NCBI GenBank assembly: GCA_033439765.1
Contig: JAULSN010000006.1
Span: forward strand, 2,914,001 to 2,978,000
DNA from: Lasiosphaeria ovina
Lineage: Eukaryota; Ascomycota; Sordariomycetes; Sordariales; Lasiosphaeriaceae
Direction: 5' to 3'
Length of the DNA: 64,000 nucleotides
This document shows, piece by piece, positions 1 through 11,058 of this stretch. Numbering within the stretch: the first letter of the stretch is position 1; every line of letters begins with the position of its first letter. A program made the translations under genes and the position numbers. Under the pieces are notes generated by a model. The model was not told the DNA's origin. It did not search any database and saw only the letters and a list, made by a program, of their open reading frames with translations.

Positions 1-876
1 GCTCCGGTAATTGTCAGGTTATACGGAAACTATCTTGTTCTTGTCTCGACGTCGGTCACCTTCCAAGACGACATCCATCTACATGCGACACAGCCGCTGA
101 CCTGGTCGCCAGAGACATCCCACTGTTACCACAGTGTTTCGATTATCTGGGACTGGGGAAGTTCGTCTGCCGATCTGACAGACAGCCAACAATGGTCCTT
201 CGGAACCCAACTTCCTCATGGGTGGACTCAGACGGCTGAGACGATGGAGGGCGCCGCCCTGCTGTTGCGGGACGCTTCACGCTACAGCAAAGCAGCTGAC
301 CTCTGCCATATGGCCATTGAAGCTTACACGGCCGGAAATGGAGGGGATGACTCGCGTACGCTTGCCTCCGTCAAGACGCTCAAGTCGATATACGGGTTCT
401 GGGGGGACAAATTGGGTGTGCCGGCGGTGGAAGACTTTCTCCAAAGAGATCTCGACTACCTGGACTTGCCGGAAAAACGGGTAGGCCTCGTTGGAAAAAT
501 CGGCGATTCGGCTTTCGACAGGTTTCTCACCCGACGACCTCGCAACAAACAAGCTACCGGTGAAGCAGCGCTCAAAGTGCTAGCAGCTTCTAGGCGCCTG
601 GATAGGTTTAAGCTACTCCTCGACCGTTGGGGAGGTGACATCAATATCACACAAGACGTAGTAGACACGGCAGCACGAAACGGGCGACACGCGCACGAGA
701 TGGTGAAGCTCATTCTCAGCCGACAGCAAGATTTAGGCATGACGCGCGATATCTACTGGGCGATAGCGTCTGACCAGGGGCTGGTGGACTCTGTGCGCCA
801 CCGCCTGCCCGAACCCCAGATTCTACTCGAATGGGACGAGGCGAAGGCGAAGACACTTGATGAGAGGAGTGAATAA
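1..876 (+). CDS. C-terminal part of a TPR/ankyrin-type (NLR-like) protein, 5' end outside window
   Basis: The frame is open from base 1 to a TAA at 874-876, giving about 291 residues with no start inside the window, so the gene begins to the left. The first ATG (244) is not a convincing start because coding continues upstream of it. Around window residues 85-125 the pattern (hydrophobic helix, CHMAIEAYTAGNG, TLASVKTLKSIYG) resembles a kinesin-light-chain type TPR. The last 130 residues (AALKVLAASRRLDRFKLLLDRW, ITQDVVDTAARNGRHAHEMVKLIL) resemble the degenerate ankyrin-like tail seen in fungal NACHT/TPR proteins. No catalytic motif is visible. A role in non-self recognition is inferred only from this architecture and from the HET and NACHT-type genes nearby. 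It could equally be an unrelated TPR scaffold protein. Confidence 0.6.
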   Translation, partial: APVIVRLYGNYLVLVSTSVTFQDDIHLHATQPLTWSPETSHCYHSVSIIWDWGSSSADLTDSQQWSFGTQLPHGWTQTAETMEGAALLLRDASRYSKAADLCHMAIEAYTAGNGGDDSRTLASVKTLKSIYGFWGDKLGVPAVEDFLQRDLDYLDLPEKRVGLVGKIGDSAFDRFLTRRPRNKQATGEAALKVLAASRRLDRFKLLLDRWGGDINITQDVVDTAARNGRHAHEMVKLILSRQQDLGMTRDIYWAIASDQGLVDSVRHRLPEPQILLEWDEAKAKTLDERSE

Positions 877-1045
877 AAAAAGCACAGCCATGCATGTAGG
901 ACCTATCTGCTTTTGACCCAGACAAACAACACGTCCGAATATGAATGGAGAGCCCGCACGCCACCTGCAAAACAACTCCAACCCCCAAATGAAATACAGG
1001 GAGAATGAAATGAAAGAAAAAAAGGGACGAGTAAGAAGAAACCCC

Positions 1046-3165
1046 TCAACCAATCCTCCTCACCGCCGGCTTCAACGCCCATTCCGCGCCCACCGGCAGC
1101 CCGCCCTCGCCGGCAAAGCGCCGCTTAAGCCCCGAGTCGAGCTTGGGCAGGTACGGGCTGGAGGGCTGGTAGGCGCGCCAGGCGTTGCAGTTGGGCTCCA
1201 TCTGGTCGAGGTGCATCAGCGTGGGGATCTCGCTCTTGCGCTCGAGAAACTGGATCCCCAGGCCGCTGGCCACGTGCCAGCCGATGTGGCAGTGCATGAG
1301 CCACACCCCCGGGTTGTCTGTCTTGTACGCGATCACCAGCCAGCCAGACCCGGGCATCTGCACGACGTCGCGGCGCACGGGATTGTTGAAGTTGAGCTGG
1401 CCGGCCATGGTCGCCGCGTTGAACACGCCAGCCCCCAGCCCTAGCACCAAGAAGTCGTGCCCGTGCAGGTGGATCGGGTGCGGCAGCACAAAGTCGTTTT
1501 GGAGCACCCAGAAGGTCCACACATTCGCGCCGGCAACCTGCACCAGGTTGATGGCGGCGGGGAACGACGTGTTGCCCTGCAGGATGTACTCCAGCACGGG
1601 GTGGTCCCACTCGACGACGATGGGCGTGTTGCGGATGCTCCACTCGAAGACCTGGCCGCGCGGGCCGGTGGGGAACGCGAGGTCGATGGGCAGCGTCGAC
1701 GGCGCGAACGACGCCGCCGGCACCGTGCGCGTCACGATGGGCGCGAAGCCCGTCTCGCCGGCGCACGTCGCCACCACGGGCGTGCCGCGGTTGGTCGGCA
1801 GGCCCGTCGTGCTCGCGCCGTCGTAGTGGAAGATGGCCGCCGGGAACGGGTTGCGCGTCTTGCCGCAGTTGTTGGCCGACTCGAGCGTCGCGTTGAACCA
1901 GTAGTTGGCCACGGGCTGGCTGGCGTCGATGATGACGTCGTAGCGCTGGCCGACGCCGAGGAACAGCGTGCTGCGGACGGTCGGGGTCACGGCGACGAGG
2001 TCTGTGGCGATGACGGTGAAGTTGTGGCCGACGAGCGACACGGTCAGCGAGTTGTCGACGCTGGTGTTGATGAGGCGCAGCAGGTGCTTCTTGCCGGGGG
2101 TCAGCGTGATGCGGTCGTAGGCGCCGCCCGTCGCCGCGGTGGGGTGCACGTTCTTGCCGCGGAACAGGATGTTGTCCGAATCGGGCGGCGCGCCGTTGGC
2201 CACGAGCTCGGCCCGCAGCGTCAGCCGGTCCGCGGTTTCCCAGTAGTAGTCGGTCATGGCGTACGGCCCGAGGTCGATGTCCCAGTTGGCCGACGTCGGC
2301 CCGTTGACGATCAGTGGGCCCACGACCCCGTTGCCGTACTGGTTCGAGTAGTGACTATGATACCACGACGTGCCGTACTGCGTCGTATGGAAATCATACG
2401 TCTTGTTGTGCCCCGGCGGGATCGGGCATTCGGTTACCCCGTTGGCCCCGTCCTGGTTGCTCTCGCCAAACTGGCGGATCCCGTGCCAGTGGATCGACGT
2501 GCTGCGTTGTCGGTCAGAGAATGTTCCAACGTGGGGGCGATAGATACATACCCGTTGTCTTGCATGTCGTTGAAGACGTTGACAATAACATAGTCTCCCC
2601 AGTCTGGCGCCGCCATGTCAGCTCTTGATCAGGGTTGGACGGAGAGTTGGTACTTCACTCACCGGCTGATATTGTTGGCCCGGGATATTGGCCTTGGCCT
2701 TGTTAGTTACATGTTGATGTTTTCGTGGGACAGAAAAGGTGCTCACCGTTGATCAGCATGGCGACTGCCTTCGTGACGCCATCAGGGCCCACCCAGTTTG
2801 TGATATTGGTGATATGGAGGTTATACTGTTCCAACACGAGTTAGCCACGAGTAGCGAAACCATGGCACACAGGTACAGCAACATACGGTCCGCGTATTGA
2901 ACGCCGGCGGCGTCGTCACTTCATAGTCGGTGCTGATGTTCCAGCTGTTCTTCCAGCAGCCGCGGTTGGTGGCGTTGTTCTGGCCGCACGGCCTGCCGCC
3001 CGGCGTGATGGTCTGCCGCGGCAGGAGGTCGATGACGGCGTTGGGGGCGTGGTGCACCGGGTTGGCAACCGACACGGAGACAAGCAGCGCCAGCGCCACA
3101 GCGCAGCAGGCTGTGGCTGGTCGGCTGAAACACCCGAGCATATTGTGGCCGGCGAGCGGGAGCAC
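1046..3165 (-). CDS. Ascomycete laccase (secreted multicopper oxidase)
   Basis: Multicopper oxidase expected to oxidise phenols with reduction of oxygen to water. Exons on the minus strand: 2887-3165, 2747-2825, 2663-2692, 2552-2603, 1046-2501. The four introns are 61, 54, 59 and 50 nt, and the total is 1896 nt (631 aa). All four copper-ligand motifs are present: HWHG (about residue 151), WYHSH (about 193), HPIHLHGHDF (about 490) and HCHIGWH (about 550). A hydrophobic signal peptide follows the second Met (3141), which may be the real start. The C-terminus carries DSGLKRR about 30 residues before the end; DSGL is the processing site typical of ascomycete laccases, where the tail is removed and DSGL plugs the solvent channel. 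Substrate cannot be told; pigment formation or phenol detoxification are both usual. Confidence 0.93.
2663..2692 (-). other. 30-nt micro-exon of the laccase gene
   Basis: This exon encodes the core of NGQYPGPTISADWGD. It is needed to keep the cupredoxin-1 reading frame between the exon ending ATCAACG (2747) and the exon starting ACTGGGG (2603). Its borders are a GTGAGT donor and an AAG acceptor. Automatic gene finders could skip it. Confidence 0.85.
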
Positions 3166-6100
3166 AGGGCTAAATGGGATTTAGATGAACTGTCACTTCA
3201 CTTCGGACGAAAGTGAAGGCGCCTGTTCTACGACGATGGCCTGCATTCCTGGTAGGTGGGATACCGCGACAAATTTATACACTTTACACGATGACCGCAC
3301 GCCGGCCGCTCTCTGCTTCCATGTTCCAGACCAGGTAGCCTCTTCTCTGCCGCTTCTCGTGGCCTGGCCTTGATGCAGACGCGAGATGCGAGCGGCGGGC
3401 GGGCGGGCGAGCGAGCGGTGGCTGCCTGCACGCATGCACGCACGCTCGGAACTCTGCGAAGATCTCGAACAGAGAGGGAGGGCTGCCGCAGGCTTACGCC
3501 AGCCAGCCGTCCCTCACTGCACTGGGGGGCAGGTACCACGGGTTCGTGCCTCCAGAAGACGGCACGCGCGGAACGACAAACAGGGGGTGGCCCGGTTCCC
3601 GACCCCGGTCTTTGGTGATAATAGGACTTACTTCCTTCGGCCGCACGCCGCCCCTTTTTCTGAATCCCGTGTAGATAGGCACTGACGGCTCACACATACT
3701 CATGCTCATAGTGATGGAGAAAAAGTCATGGAAACTACATTATGTGCTTCGTTGACTAAGCGAAAGCTCATATTGGCCCCTGTTTTGGCGTGCGGGAGGA
3801 TTCGACTAAGCGAAATCGAGGACTATGCCAAGCAGCCAGCTGCGATATGCCGTGAGGCTGAGGCCGACAGCGGCGCCGCTTGCCTGCGTCCAGGCGTTCA
3901 GGTCAGTGGGTGGGTGGATGGTGCGTCTGGTGCAGCGCGGGGTAATAAGCCACGCACGGCGCATCATCATCAGCATCGCATGAATGTTTGTGGCTCGGGA
4001 CCGTGGTGGGGGGTGTGTGGTTCGGCGCGCGGGCCTAAAGGGGAATGGCATGGCCACGCCACGGCTGGTGCCGACGGGTTGAAGTGCGGAGAGGGGAGAC
4101 AAAAGTCTTATTCCAGGCTTGTTCGTTTGTGTGCACCTCGTCAAGACCAAGACTTGTCGTCGTTGAGGTCATCGTGCACGCCGCTATTAGTGTTGAGCAC
4201 CACATTGCCCAGCTGTGCGGGGACTAGTTTCTTGGTTAAAAGATTGCACGGGTCCGAGAGCAAGGATTCACTACCCGCTGCTATTTTGGTCCTGTCAGAG
4301 ACTAACCCGGACGACGTGGGAGCGGTAAATATAATCCATCAGTAGGCGAGGCATCCACTCGACTCGAGTATTAATGGCCCGCTGCCCTGTTCAGCCCTCT
4401 GGGAATTGGCTGCTGGCCAGTTTTGCTCTCCTCGTGATGCCACCCAGCCCTGTTTCAAGACCTGTCGCTTAGGCGTGGCAGGGTTGCCACGACACGGGAC
4501 GTAGATTGCCCAGCACCCAGACTGCAACCGTCTGTCGGTCTGAACAGGGAAGGTGCGTGCGCTTCCACGGGTCTTAACGTGCCACAGCTATAAGCTAGCC
4601 ACGCATGTCGTCTTTCCCTCGCCACCAGCTACGCTTCTCGCAGTAGCAGCGCTGCTGAGCTTCGGCACCGACGAGTGCAGGTGGTCAGGTAGCAGTGGCA
4701 TCGGCCGAAAGCTGAAGCTATTGCCAACCCAGGTGGCTAGTTGACACAATCGTCAAATCAGCGACGCCAACAAGCGAGAATGCTAGGCGAGCACGCCGTC
4801 TAGTACTGGCCATGCCCGAGCCACAGGTGTGATGTGGTGGTGCGGGCGGCGCTAGGGGGGCTTTAACCGCCTCGGAAACATGGAGCCAGCTATTTAGCCG
4901 GACCACACGAAAGGCGGCCCTGGTAACACAGGGCCGGCCTCCGATCAGAATGGCAAGATCTGCAAGTCTAGTTCTAGTCTGAACGTCTAAACATAGACCG
5001 GGTCTGGGATACCTGGCTGTGACGGCATCGGCATTGCAAAATGATTTGTTGGAGCGAAGATGAAAAACCAGAAGCAAGCGAGAGACTAAGGGAGGGAATC
5101 ACAATGGCCATTATCTTGGACAAGCAATCACGAAGAAGATGCACACATCAACCGAAAATGTGCTGCAACCACACGAGCATGAAGTAGTAGGAGAATTTGC
5201 GTCGATTGCGTGCAGCACTTCATCTCGGCGTCCGCCGTGCTGGGTCGGACAGGATCGCCCCCCTTAATAACCGCATATAGTTTCCATATTAGCAGCCACC
5301 ACTCGCCAGGCACTGGGCCCCTTCGCTACTGTCGCCGTCATGCACAGCGAGCAGACATATAGATCAATACCTTTGCGCCTCGCAGTGATGTGAATCGTGC
5401 CTGATACCTAATATCTTCGTTCAGGGCATGCTTTGCATGTGAGAAGTATATGCTGGTGTGTGGTTTGGGGTTTGTCCGAAGGCTCGGGCAAAACGTAAGG
5501 GGCGCATCCCCTACTGCAAGATTCATGGCGCTACTTTGTAGAATTAGCCAAGCTTCATCCGCCAGCTGCCTAGTGTGTTTTAGTGTAAGAAGAAAAACGT
5601 CTTTAGGGGCTAGTACAGGGGGTTCAACGATTTCAAAGCCTTAGCTGACGCCTAGCGAGGTATCTATCTGCGCTGTGGGGGTTCGAAACTTGGGTAAGGT
5701 ACCTAGGTAGTGTAAAGTGTGACATCTTCATTTTGCCTGAGTATCCGTCTCGGTTGTGTCTTTGTCCGGCCTTCTTTTCCCCCCTACAGTTTAGGTGCAA
5801 CCTGCGACAATGCCAACAACGGAACCAAGAACAAAGAACAGTTGCAAAGCCAACCGATGGCCCTGGACCCCTTCTGTGCAGTTCAGAAAACATAGTTTCA
5901 CACACATGACACCAGGTATGTCAAACTGGGCACGCGTGTAACAATGATTTGGTACTCATATACAAGCAACACAACTCACGACAAATGAGGCAATTCTTTT
6001 GTTAAGAGATTAGATACGGTGCATGGAATCATATTATACCCGCAGAGATTATTCTAGTAATGGAGAATGAAAGAGGACGCTGTTGTACACTCACGAGTCA

Positions 6101-6574
6101 AATAGGAGGACAATTGGCCTGTGCGCCTTGTCCCCCAGGCAACGACATTTTCGAGATGACGGCGACAAGGTTTTGGCATACAGGATTGCCGAAAGATGTA
6201 ACTTTACTTTGTTCTTTTGCTATAGAAACAAAGAGAAAAACAACACCAATCAATTTTAACCGGGTGTCGCAAAAGGGTTGTGGCTGAAACAGACTAATGG
6301 TCTGCATCATGAATAGCTCGTCTCTGCCAGAACAGACGAGTGGAAGGGCATGTCAACAAAGAAGTAACGGGAACAGCCAAGTTGATCAGATATAGCATGA
6401 CTGTGTCAAGAGCTGGTGGTTAGCATAAATGCAGTTAAAATCCCCTAACAAGAACGACTTGCAATGCAGACTATTTCCCGGTCAAGGATCTTATAGTCGT
6501 AACCCTTTTCCGAAATACACGCACACCCCAGAAAGATCACCACGCCATTCCAGACTCATCAACGCATCCACAAA
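3166..6574. other. Gene-poor intergenic region, 3.4 kb
   Basis: No frame in this stretch shows a recognisable domain, signal peptide or convincing splice pattern. The longest open frame (3728-4345, plus) has low-complexity composition and no fungal codon preference. A GC-rich patch with GCGGGC/GCGAGC runs lies around 3395-3420. The sequence GACTAAGCGAAA occurs at about 3754 and again at about 3803. From about 5000 the sequence becomes more AT-rich. The laccase promoter must lie just right of 3165, but no certain TATA box was found. Confidence 0.5.
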
Positions 6575-7531
6575 ATGGATTTTAACATTGCACTTCGCAA
6601 GGTTGCGAATACCAAACAATATCTACGACAAAAAGCACAACAAGCTCATGCCTTTCCATGGCCCATTCCATCGATTGCCTTCCTTTTCTTGGTAATATCT
6701 GCAACATTGGGGTACCAATGGTCTGTTCCATGTGCCATTTCTTTCTTTGCCGCACTCGTGCTCCGCAGTGCTGCTGAGCATTTTGAATCCTTTGCACGCG
6801 AGCAACTTAGCCTTCTCTGGGTGGAGCCTGGAACGAGGTCCCCGGCAATGGCAGCTCCGACAACAATTTCACTTGTACCGCAGCCGAAACCTTGCGGCTG
6901 CCTTGGTTGCTCTTGGTACCGGCAAATTTTGAGCTTTGCGGCCGCGAACCTTGACGATATTCTCGAGTTTTGTAACATTGCTTCAGAGGACGTCTTTGTG
7001 GATGCACCTTTGGAAGCATATCCACGAAACCTAGACAATGAAATCCTCGAGATCTGCGACTCTAGGTCAGAGAAAGAGTTTGTGGCTGTAGTTTCTACGG
7101 CGCACCCGCCACTGTCGTTGAACAATACCGAGGCTCAACAGAGAGGGGAGGAAACCAAAAATGAACGGCAGGTCTCAGAGCAAGCTACCGAGGTCACGAG
7201 CATGGAAAATGTACCAACGCCACCGGCCCAGGTCGAGGAGCAGCTCGAGCCCGAAAGCATGGAAATGAACGTCCGAGAGAAGCCCACTCGCCCAACAGTC
7301 ATAGTCCCTCCCAGCCGGTACCCGACACCTCCCAAGCTCATCTTTGAACCATTTACTCCCGACAATCCGAGGTCTAGTGTGTTGGAGTCCATAGAAGTGA
7401 TAACGTCGCCGCTTCTCGACCAACTCGCGCCATTGCCCAGCATCGACGGTATCATCCGCCGCAGCTTATTCGATGAATTGAACAGCGCCGACTCCTCTGA
7501 GGGTGAAGATTTCGATTTCGACGTCAACTAG
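6575..7531 (+). CDS. Hypothetical membrane-anchored protein
   Basis: Single-exon frame of 318 aa. Residues about 28-65 are strongly hydrophobic (PIPSIAFLFLVISATLGY then CAISFFAALVLRSA), which reads as one or two transmembrane helices near the N-terminus. A CGCLGC cysteine pair sits at about 108-113. The C-terminal two thirds are acidic, with Pro/Glu-rich segments (TPPAQVEEQLEPESMEM) and a terminal run SSEGEDFDFDVN, so it is probably disordered and cytosolic. No family was recognised. The start is the first ATG of the frame; an AT-rich leader precedes it. Codon use is mixed, and the gene could be lineage-specific. An intron inside the frame cannot be excluded. Confidence 0.55.
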   Translation: MDFNIALRKVANTKQYLRQKAQQAHAFPWPIPSIAFLFLVISATLGYQWSVPCAISFFAALVLRSAAEHFESFAREQLSLLWVEPGTRSPAMAAPTTISLVPQPKPCGCLGCSWYRQILSFAAANLDDILEFCNIASEDVFVDAPLEAYPRNLDNEILEICDSRSEKEFVAVVSTAHPPLSLNNTEAQQRGEETKNERQVSEQATEVTSMENVPTPPAQVEEQLEPESMEMNVREKPTRPTVIVPPSRYPTPPKLIFEPFTPDNPRSSVLESIEVITSPLLDQLAPLPSIDGIIRRSLFDELNSADSSEGEDFDFDVN

Positions 7532-8549
7532 TCGTACACCACACGAGATAGGAGGCGGAAAATGGAGGGAATCTGTGATAAAATTACCGCTAGCACAACG
7601 TTTCAGGCAGCGTCCAGCAAACCATCAACCCATCCGCCCAAGGCCGGCCTCAACGGTGGCAGGGAACAGATTGACGAGAAGGAGAAGAACAAAAGCAAAG
7701 CAGAGACAAACAAAAACAAGAACAGCAACAAAACCACCTCCTGGGTGTGCAGGCCGCTATTGCATCCCGTAAGGACGCTCCGAACACCCTTCCCAGCCGC
7801 AGGGCACTTCCTAACCGCAGCACCACTCCCAATCGCGCCCAACCCACCACCACAACCAACCCCAACCCCTACCCTGCCTGGTGTGCCCGAGATCCGCCTC
7901 AACGGCAATAAATGTCTGAGCCCCCGCGACTACCACGACCCGAACGGCACTGGCGACGCCAGCGAGCACTGCCTGCATTGCGCACGCGATACCAAGTACG
8001 ACACCAAGTGCGACACGGCCTTGCTGTGGCCCAGATGGGCGCCCGGAGCCGGGCCTCGCAGTATTACAAAATCTGCGGACGAGAGGAGGGCGAGGAAGAG
8101 GAGATACCATGCAGTAAGGATTAGATAGTGCCTCCGCTGCCGGGCTAGGGCTGTTGAGGAAGTGCGCGAGATGTGGGCCCGCGAGGACGCGAAGATGTGG
8201 GTAAAACGGAATGCGCGACTTGCCGGAGCGCCGGGAGGACAGGTATAGTCTGTGAATGATGCCCTAGTGGGAACTTGGACAATAATATCCCTAGAGATAG
8301 CTAGGTCTAATTAGAGGCCATAGAGTAGTTCGGAGCTAAGCCCAAAGTGTTGATTTCCGGCGCCATGGTCTGCAGGTTTCCTCGGAATTTTTCTTTCCCG
8401 TTGCGCGGATTGGGGCGTTGTGAGCAGATTGTAAATAGATAACCACGTACAGGTTCTGCTATTTTCTTTATTTATAATACTCGTTATCTGGTGCCATTTA
8501 TCTTATAATACTATGCCATCTATGTGATCCACTGTGATTTGGTCTCAAG
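7532..8549. other. Intergenic region with a weak open frame
   Basis: A plus-strand frame at 7562-8128 (188 aa) is open but rich in Lys/Asn runs and Pro-Thr repeats (PNPPPQPTPTPTLP) and shows no domain. It is not called as a gene. 8230-8550 is AT-rich with no feature seen. Confidence 0.35.
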
Positions 8550-8861
8550 TTGCGCTGTATTAATTACGTGATAAAGGTTGGATCCTGGAAATGTGTGAAA
8601 ACTTTGAAGACTCGGGGCAATGCTAATCCATGCTCATCTCCAGCCTGCCGTGACGGTTTCTCCTTCCATGCTGACCCTGACCTCAAGTATGGCAAGTACG
8701 CCGTGAGGAACGGCGATGGGTCATGGCATACCGGCATGCGCTTTGCTTGGAGTGGGCAAAACTGTAACCGCCAAGAAGGCTCGTACTGCGCCCAGTGGGA
8801 ATACTACAAGCGTGAGTGGGGATGCCTTGACATTTCCTGCAACGGTAATCTCGCTTCTTAG
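8550..8861 (+). pseudogene. Cysteine-rich coding-like fragment
   Basis: A 103-aa frame in which the stretch from about residue 30 (CRDGFSFHADPDLKYGKYAV, then WHTGMRFAWSGQNCN, YCAQWEYYKREWGCLDISCN) has the cysteine, aromatic and glycine content of a small secreted fungal protein. No signal peptide precedes it. The N-terminal 28 residues look non-coding, and an acceptor-like CTCCAG lies at about 8640 immediately before CCTGCCGTGAC. It may be the last exon of a small secreted protein whose first exon was not found, or a decayed copy. No family was recognised. Confidence 0.3.
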
Positions 8862-8906
8862 GGCGGTGATATATGCTAAATTCTCCTATCCTCCTTCCCC
8901 AAGCCT

Positions 8907-9840
8907 TTACTCGCCCACGACCCGTCGCAAGAAGTTTACAAAGTCGTCGACGCCCTGAGGCTCATTGATCCAGTGCCCGCCGTCGTCATATTCATGCCAT
9001 TCAACGTCCCGAAAGCCAAGCTCCCCCAGCGTGTCCCGTATGCCCGTGATGTTCTCAACGGATATAATGGGATCGTCTCGGCTGTGCTCAAGAAGAATGG
9101 GTATCGATCTGAGCTGTGGTGCCAGCGCCGATGGCTCTTGTCCGTTCTTGGCGTCGCCAAGGTAGAGCCGCTGCATGTTGGTAAGCCGTTTCAAGGGATC
9201 TGAATGTTGGCGGATTATAGATGCAGCTTCATTCACAAGCGGCAGCCAGCTGCAAAATCCACAGAGACCGGCAAAACCTCCTCCGCCATCGGCAAAGAGT
9301 GCAGCAAGTGATCTAAACCGAATTGAACGTTAGGAGTCAATGGGGAATTGGCTCCGGCGGGAATACGAGAACATACGTTGCGAATCCCTGGCTTATCCCC
9401 CCCAGACATATCCTGCCTCTTGGAACAAGCAGCTCCTCGTCCTTGATTATTTTGATGACGAGATCAACGCTCGATCGTAGCCCCGGGACTTGCAACTCGC
9501 TGCGTTCTTGTACGTCCTCTAGTGACCATATGTCGAACCATTGTGACATGTCGCAATCGAATCGTTCCGAGCGGAGGGTCCTTGCTTGCGGAAACACCCA
9601 TCTGATTGTCGGGAAGAGGGCCGTCAACGTGCGATCCGCCTCAGGACCTGTGGCCTCGCACTCAAAGAATTCCGAGGCGAATTCGCACGCTTGACTATCA
9701 CGGCCGTGCAAAAGAATAATGGTATGAGTGTGAGGGCATCCCTCCATGGGGCCGATAACGTGTGAGGATAGAGACATTCGGCGGTCGGGTGAGAATCTAC
9801 TGTAGCGAAGGGCGATGATGGTTTGCTGAGAAGTTGACAT
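8907..9840 (-). CDS. Alpha/beta hydrolase, phospholipase/carboxylesterase (acyl-protein-thioesterase-like) family
   Basis: Two exons, 9377-9840 and 8907-9312, with a 64-nt intron (GTATGT donor, CTAAC branch site, TTTAG acceptor). The total is 870 nt (289 aa). The fold signature is complete: the IILLHGRDS oxyanion region at about residue 41, nucleophile motif GISQG with Ser at about 150, Asp in HSRDDPII (about 234) and His in DDGGHWI (about 267). This matches the Abhydrolase_2 (phospholipase/carboxylesterase) family, which hydrolyses ester or thioester bonds. No signal peptide is seen, so it is probably cytosolic. Many fungal paralogues of this type have no known substrate. The start could be Met22 (MSLSSHVIGPMEG) instead of Met1. 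Confidence 0.85.
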
Positions 9841-11058
9841 CTTCTGGGGAGCTTATATATCCGTATGTGCACCAGGGCGGGTAGCCTAGGGCAAACCCTA
9901 ATCAGCTTATGCGATATACTGTAGATTAAAGTTGGTCACCAAAAAAAAGCTAATACCGGGCGGAAGCACGAAGCACAAGTCCAACACGAAAGGTTGTCGG
10001 TTCCGGCTGACTACAACTGGCGCATCACATGCCGGCCGCTCCGCTCCACACACGGAATAGAAAAGAACAACAAAACAATGTGACGCGGGTTGTAACCTAA
10101 AATTGGACCTGATTGTTGGAATAGCGATATTGGTGACCGCACACTAGCGGGGGACGCGTGACCGCGCACGTGTAGGAAGGCACGTGCCGCGCGCGGACCT
10201 CCCGCCCGCACACACAAAACCACGGTCGCACTAGAACCCAGCTTAGTTCCGTAGACAGACAGAATAGAACCAACATTACACCCCCCCCACGGTAGATCTA
10301 CCACCCTTAGACCTGTAGGATCCCTACGTGGTTTGAGTACCACGAACACTGATAGCCCCCATGATGAATAAACCACATTTCACATATCACGTGTCCTCGA
10401 GAGGACTAACCAGCTTACCCAGACACATTCCGGCCCGACAACATAGATACCACCTTTCGAGTGATTTTTTACCGTCCCACCGACCGACGCGATCCGAGAC
10501 ACTGGGCCATCCGCGTCACTTCCCCAACGCATCGTAGCACCATCCATAGGTTACTCTCTATTAGCTGGGATGTAGGTACTGACTATTTTTGGCTATAGAT
10601 TAAATCCTTGATGACAATGGAGGACGAGGCTACTATGTAGCCGAACAACGATGGAGAGTGCGGCTTCGGAATGCCAGTCTATTTGCGGGACCAATTGGAT
10701 TCGCTGGAGGCATGTGGATCGGGTGCGACGGGAAATCCAACGCTGGCCAGCCAATAATAACTCCGGAACTTGGAATTGCCAGTGGTGGATCGTGGAGGTA
10801 GTTTGGCGGTTGAGAGAGCTAATTAGGTTTCCTCCGTATAAACCGGAACGGATATCGTCGGATGCTGCGCCGCCGGGAACCCTACCAGTAGGTGGCGAAA
10901 TGGCAGCGTCGGTTAGGTGTAGAGAGAGTTTGTCGACAAGGATATGGAATATTATTATAATTAAGAGTAAAGAGGGACGATGAAAAAAACAAGAATCAAA
11001 ACACAACCCGGGCAACTAGACTAAGTATCAGCCTCATTACCCCAGAGTACACTATCTC
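9841..11058. other. Intergenic region, no gene recognised
   Basis: Several short frames lie here, none with a motif or plausible splice partner. A C8 homopolymer sits near 10280. 10560-10990 has two overlapping open frames on opposite strands (10593-11015 minus, 10651-10983 plus), both without recognisable features. Confidence 0.4.

Noticed and set aside
1457..2593. 378-aa plus-strand open frame antisense to the laccase
   Set aside because: Arg/Val/Asp-rich mirror of a GC3-biased gene; the minus strand has all laccase motifs.
3728..4345. 205-aa plus-strand frame in the gene-poor region
   Set aside because: No domain, no signal peptide, no codon preference and many short rival frames.
7562..8128. 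188-aa plus-strand frame after the membrane-protein gene
   Set aside because: Lys/Asn and Pro/Thr low complexity and no protein-like segment; more likely 3' UTR and spacer.
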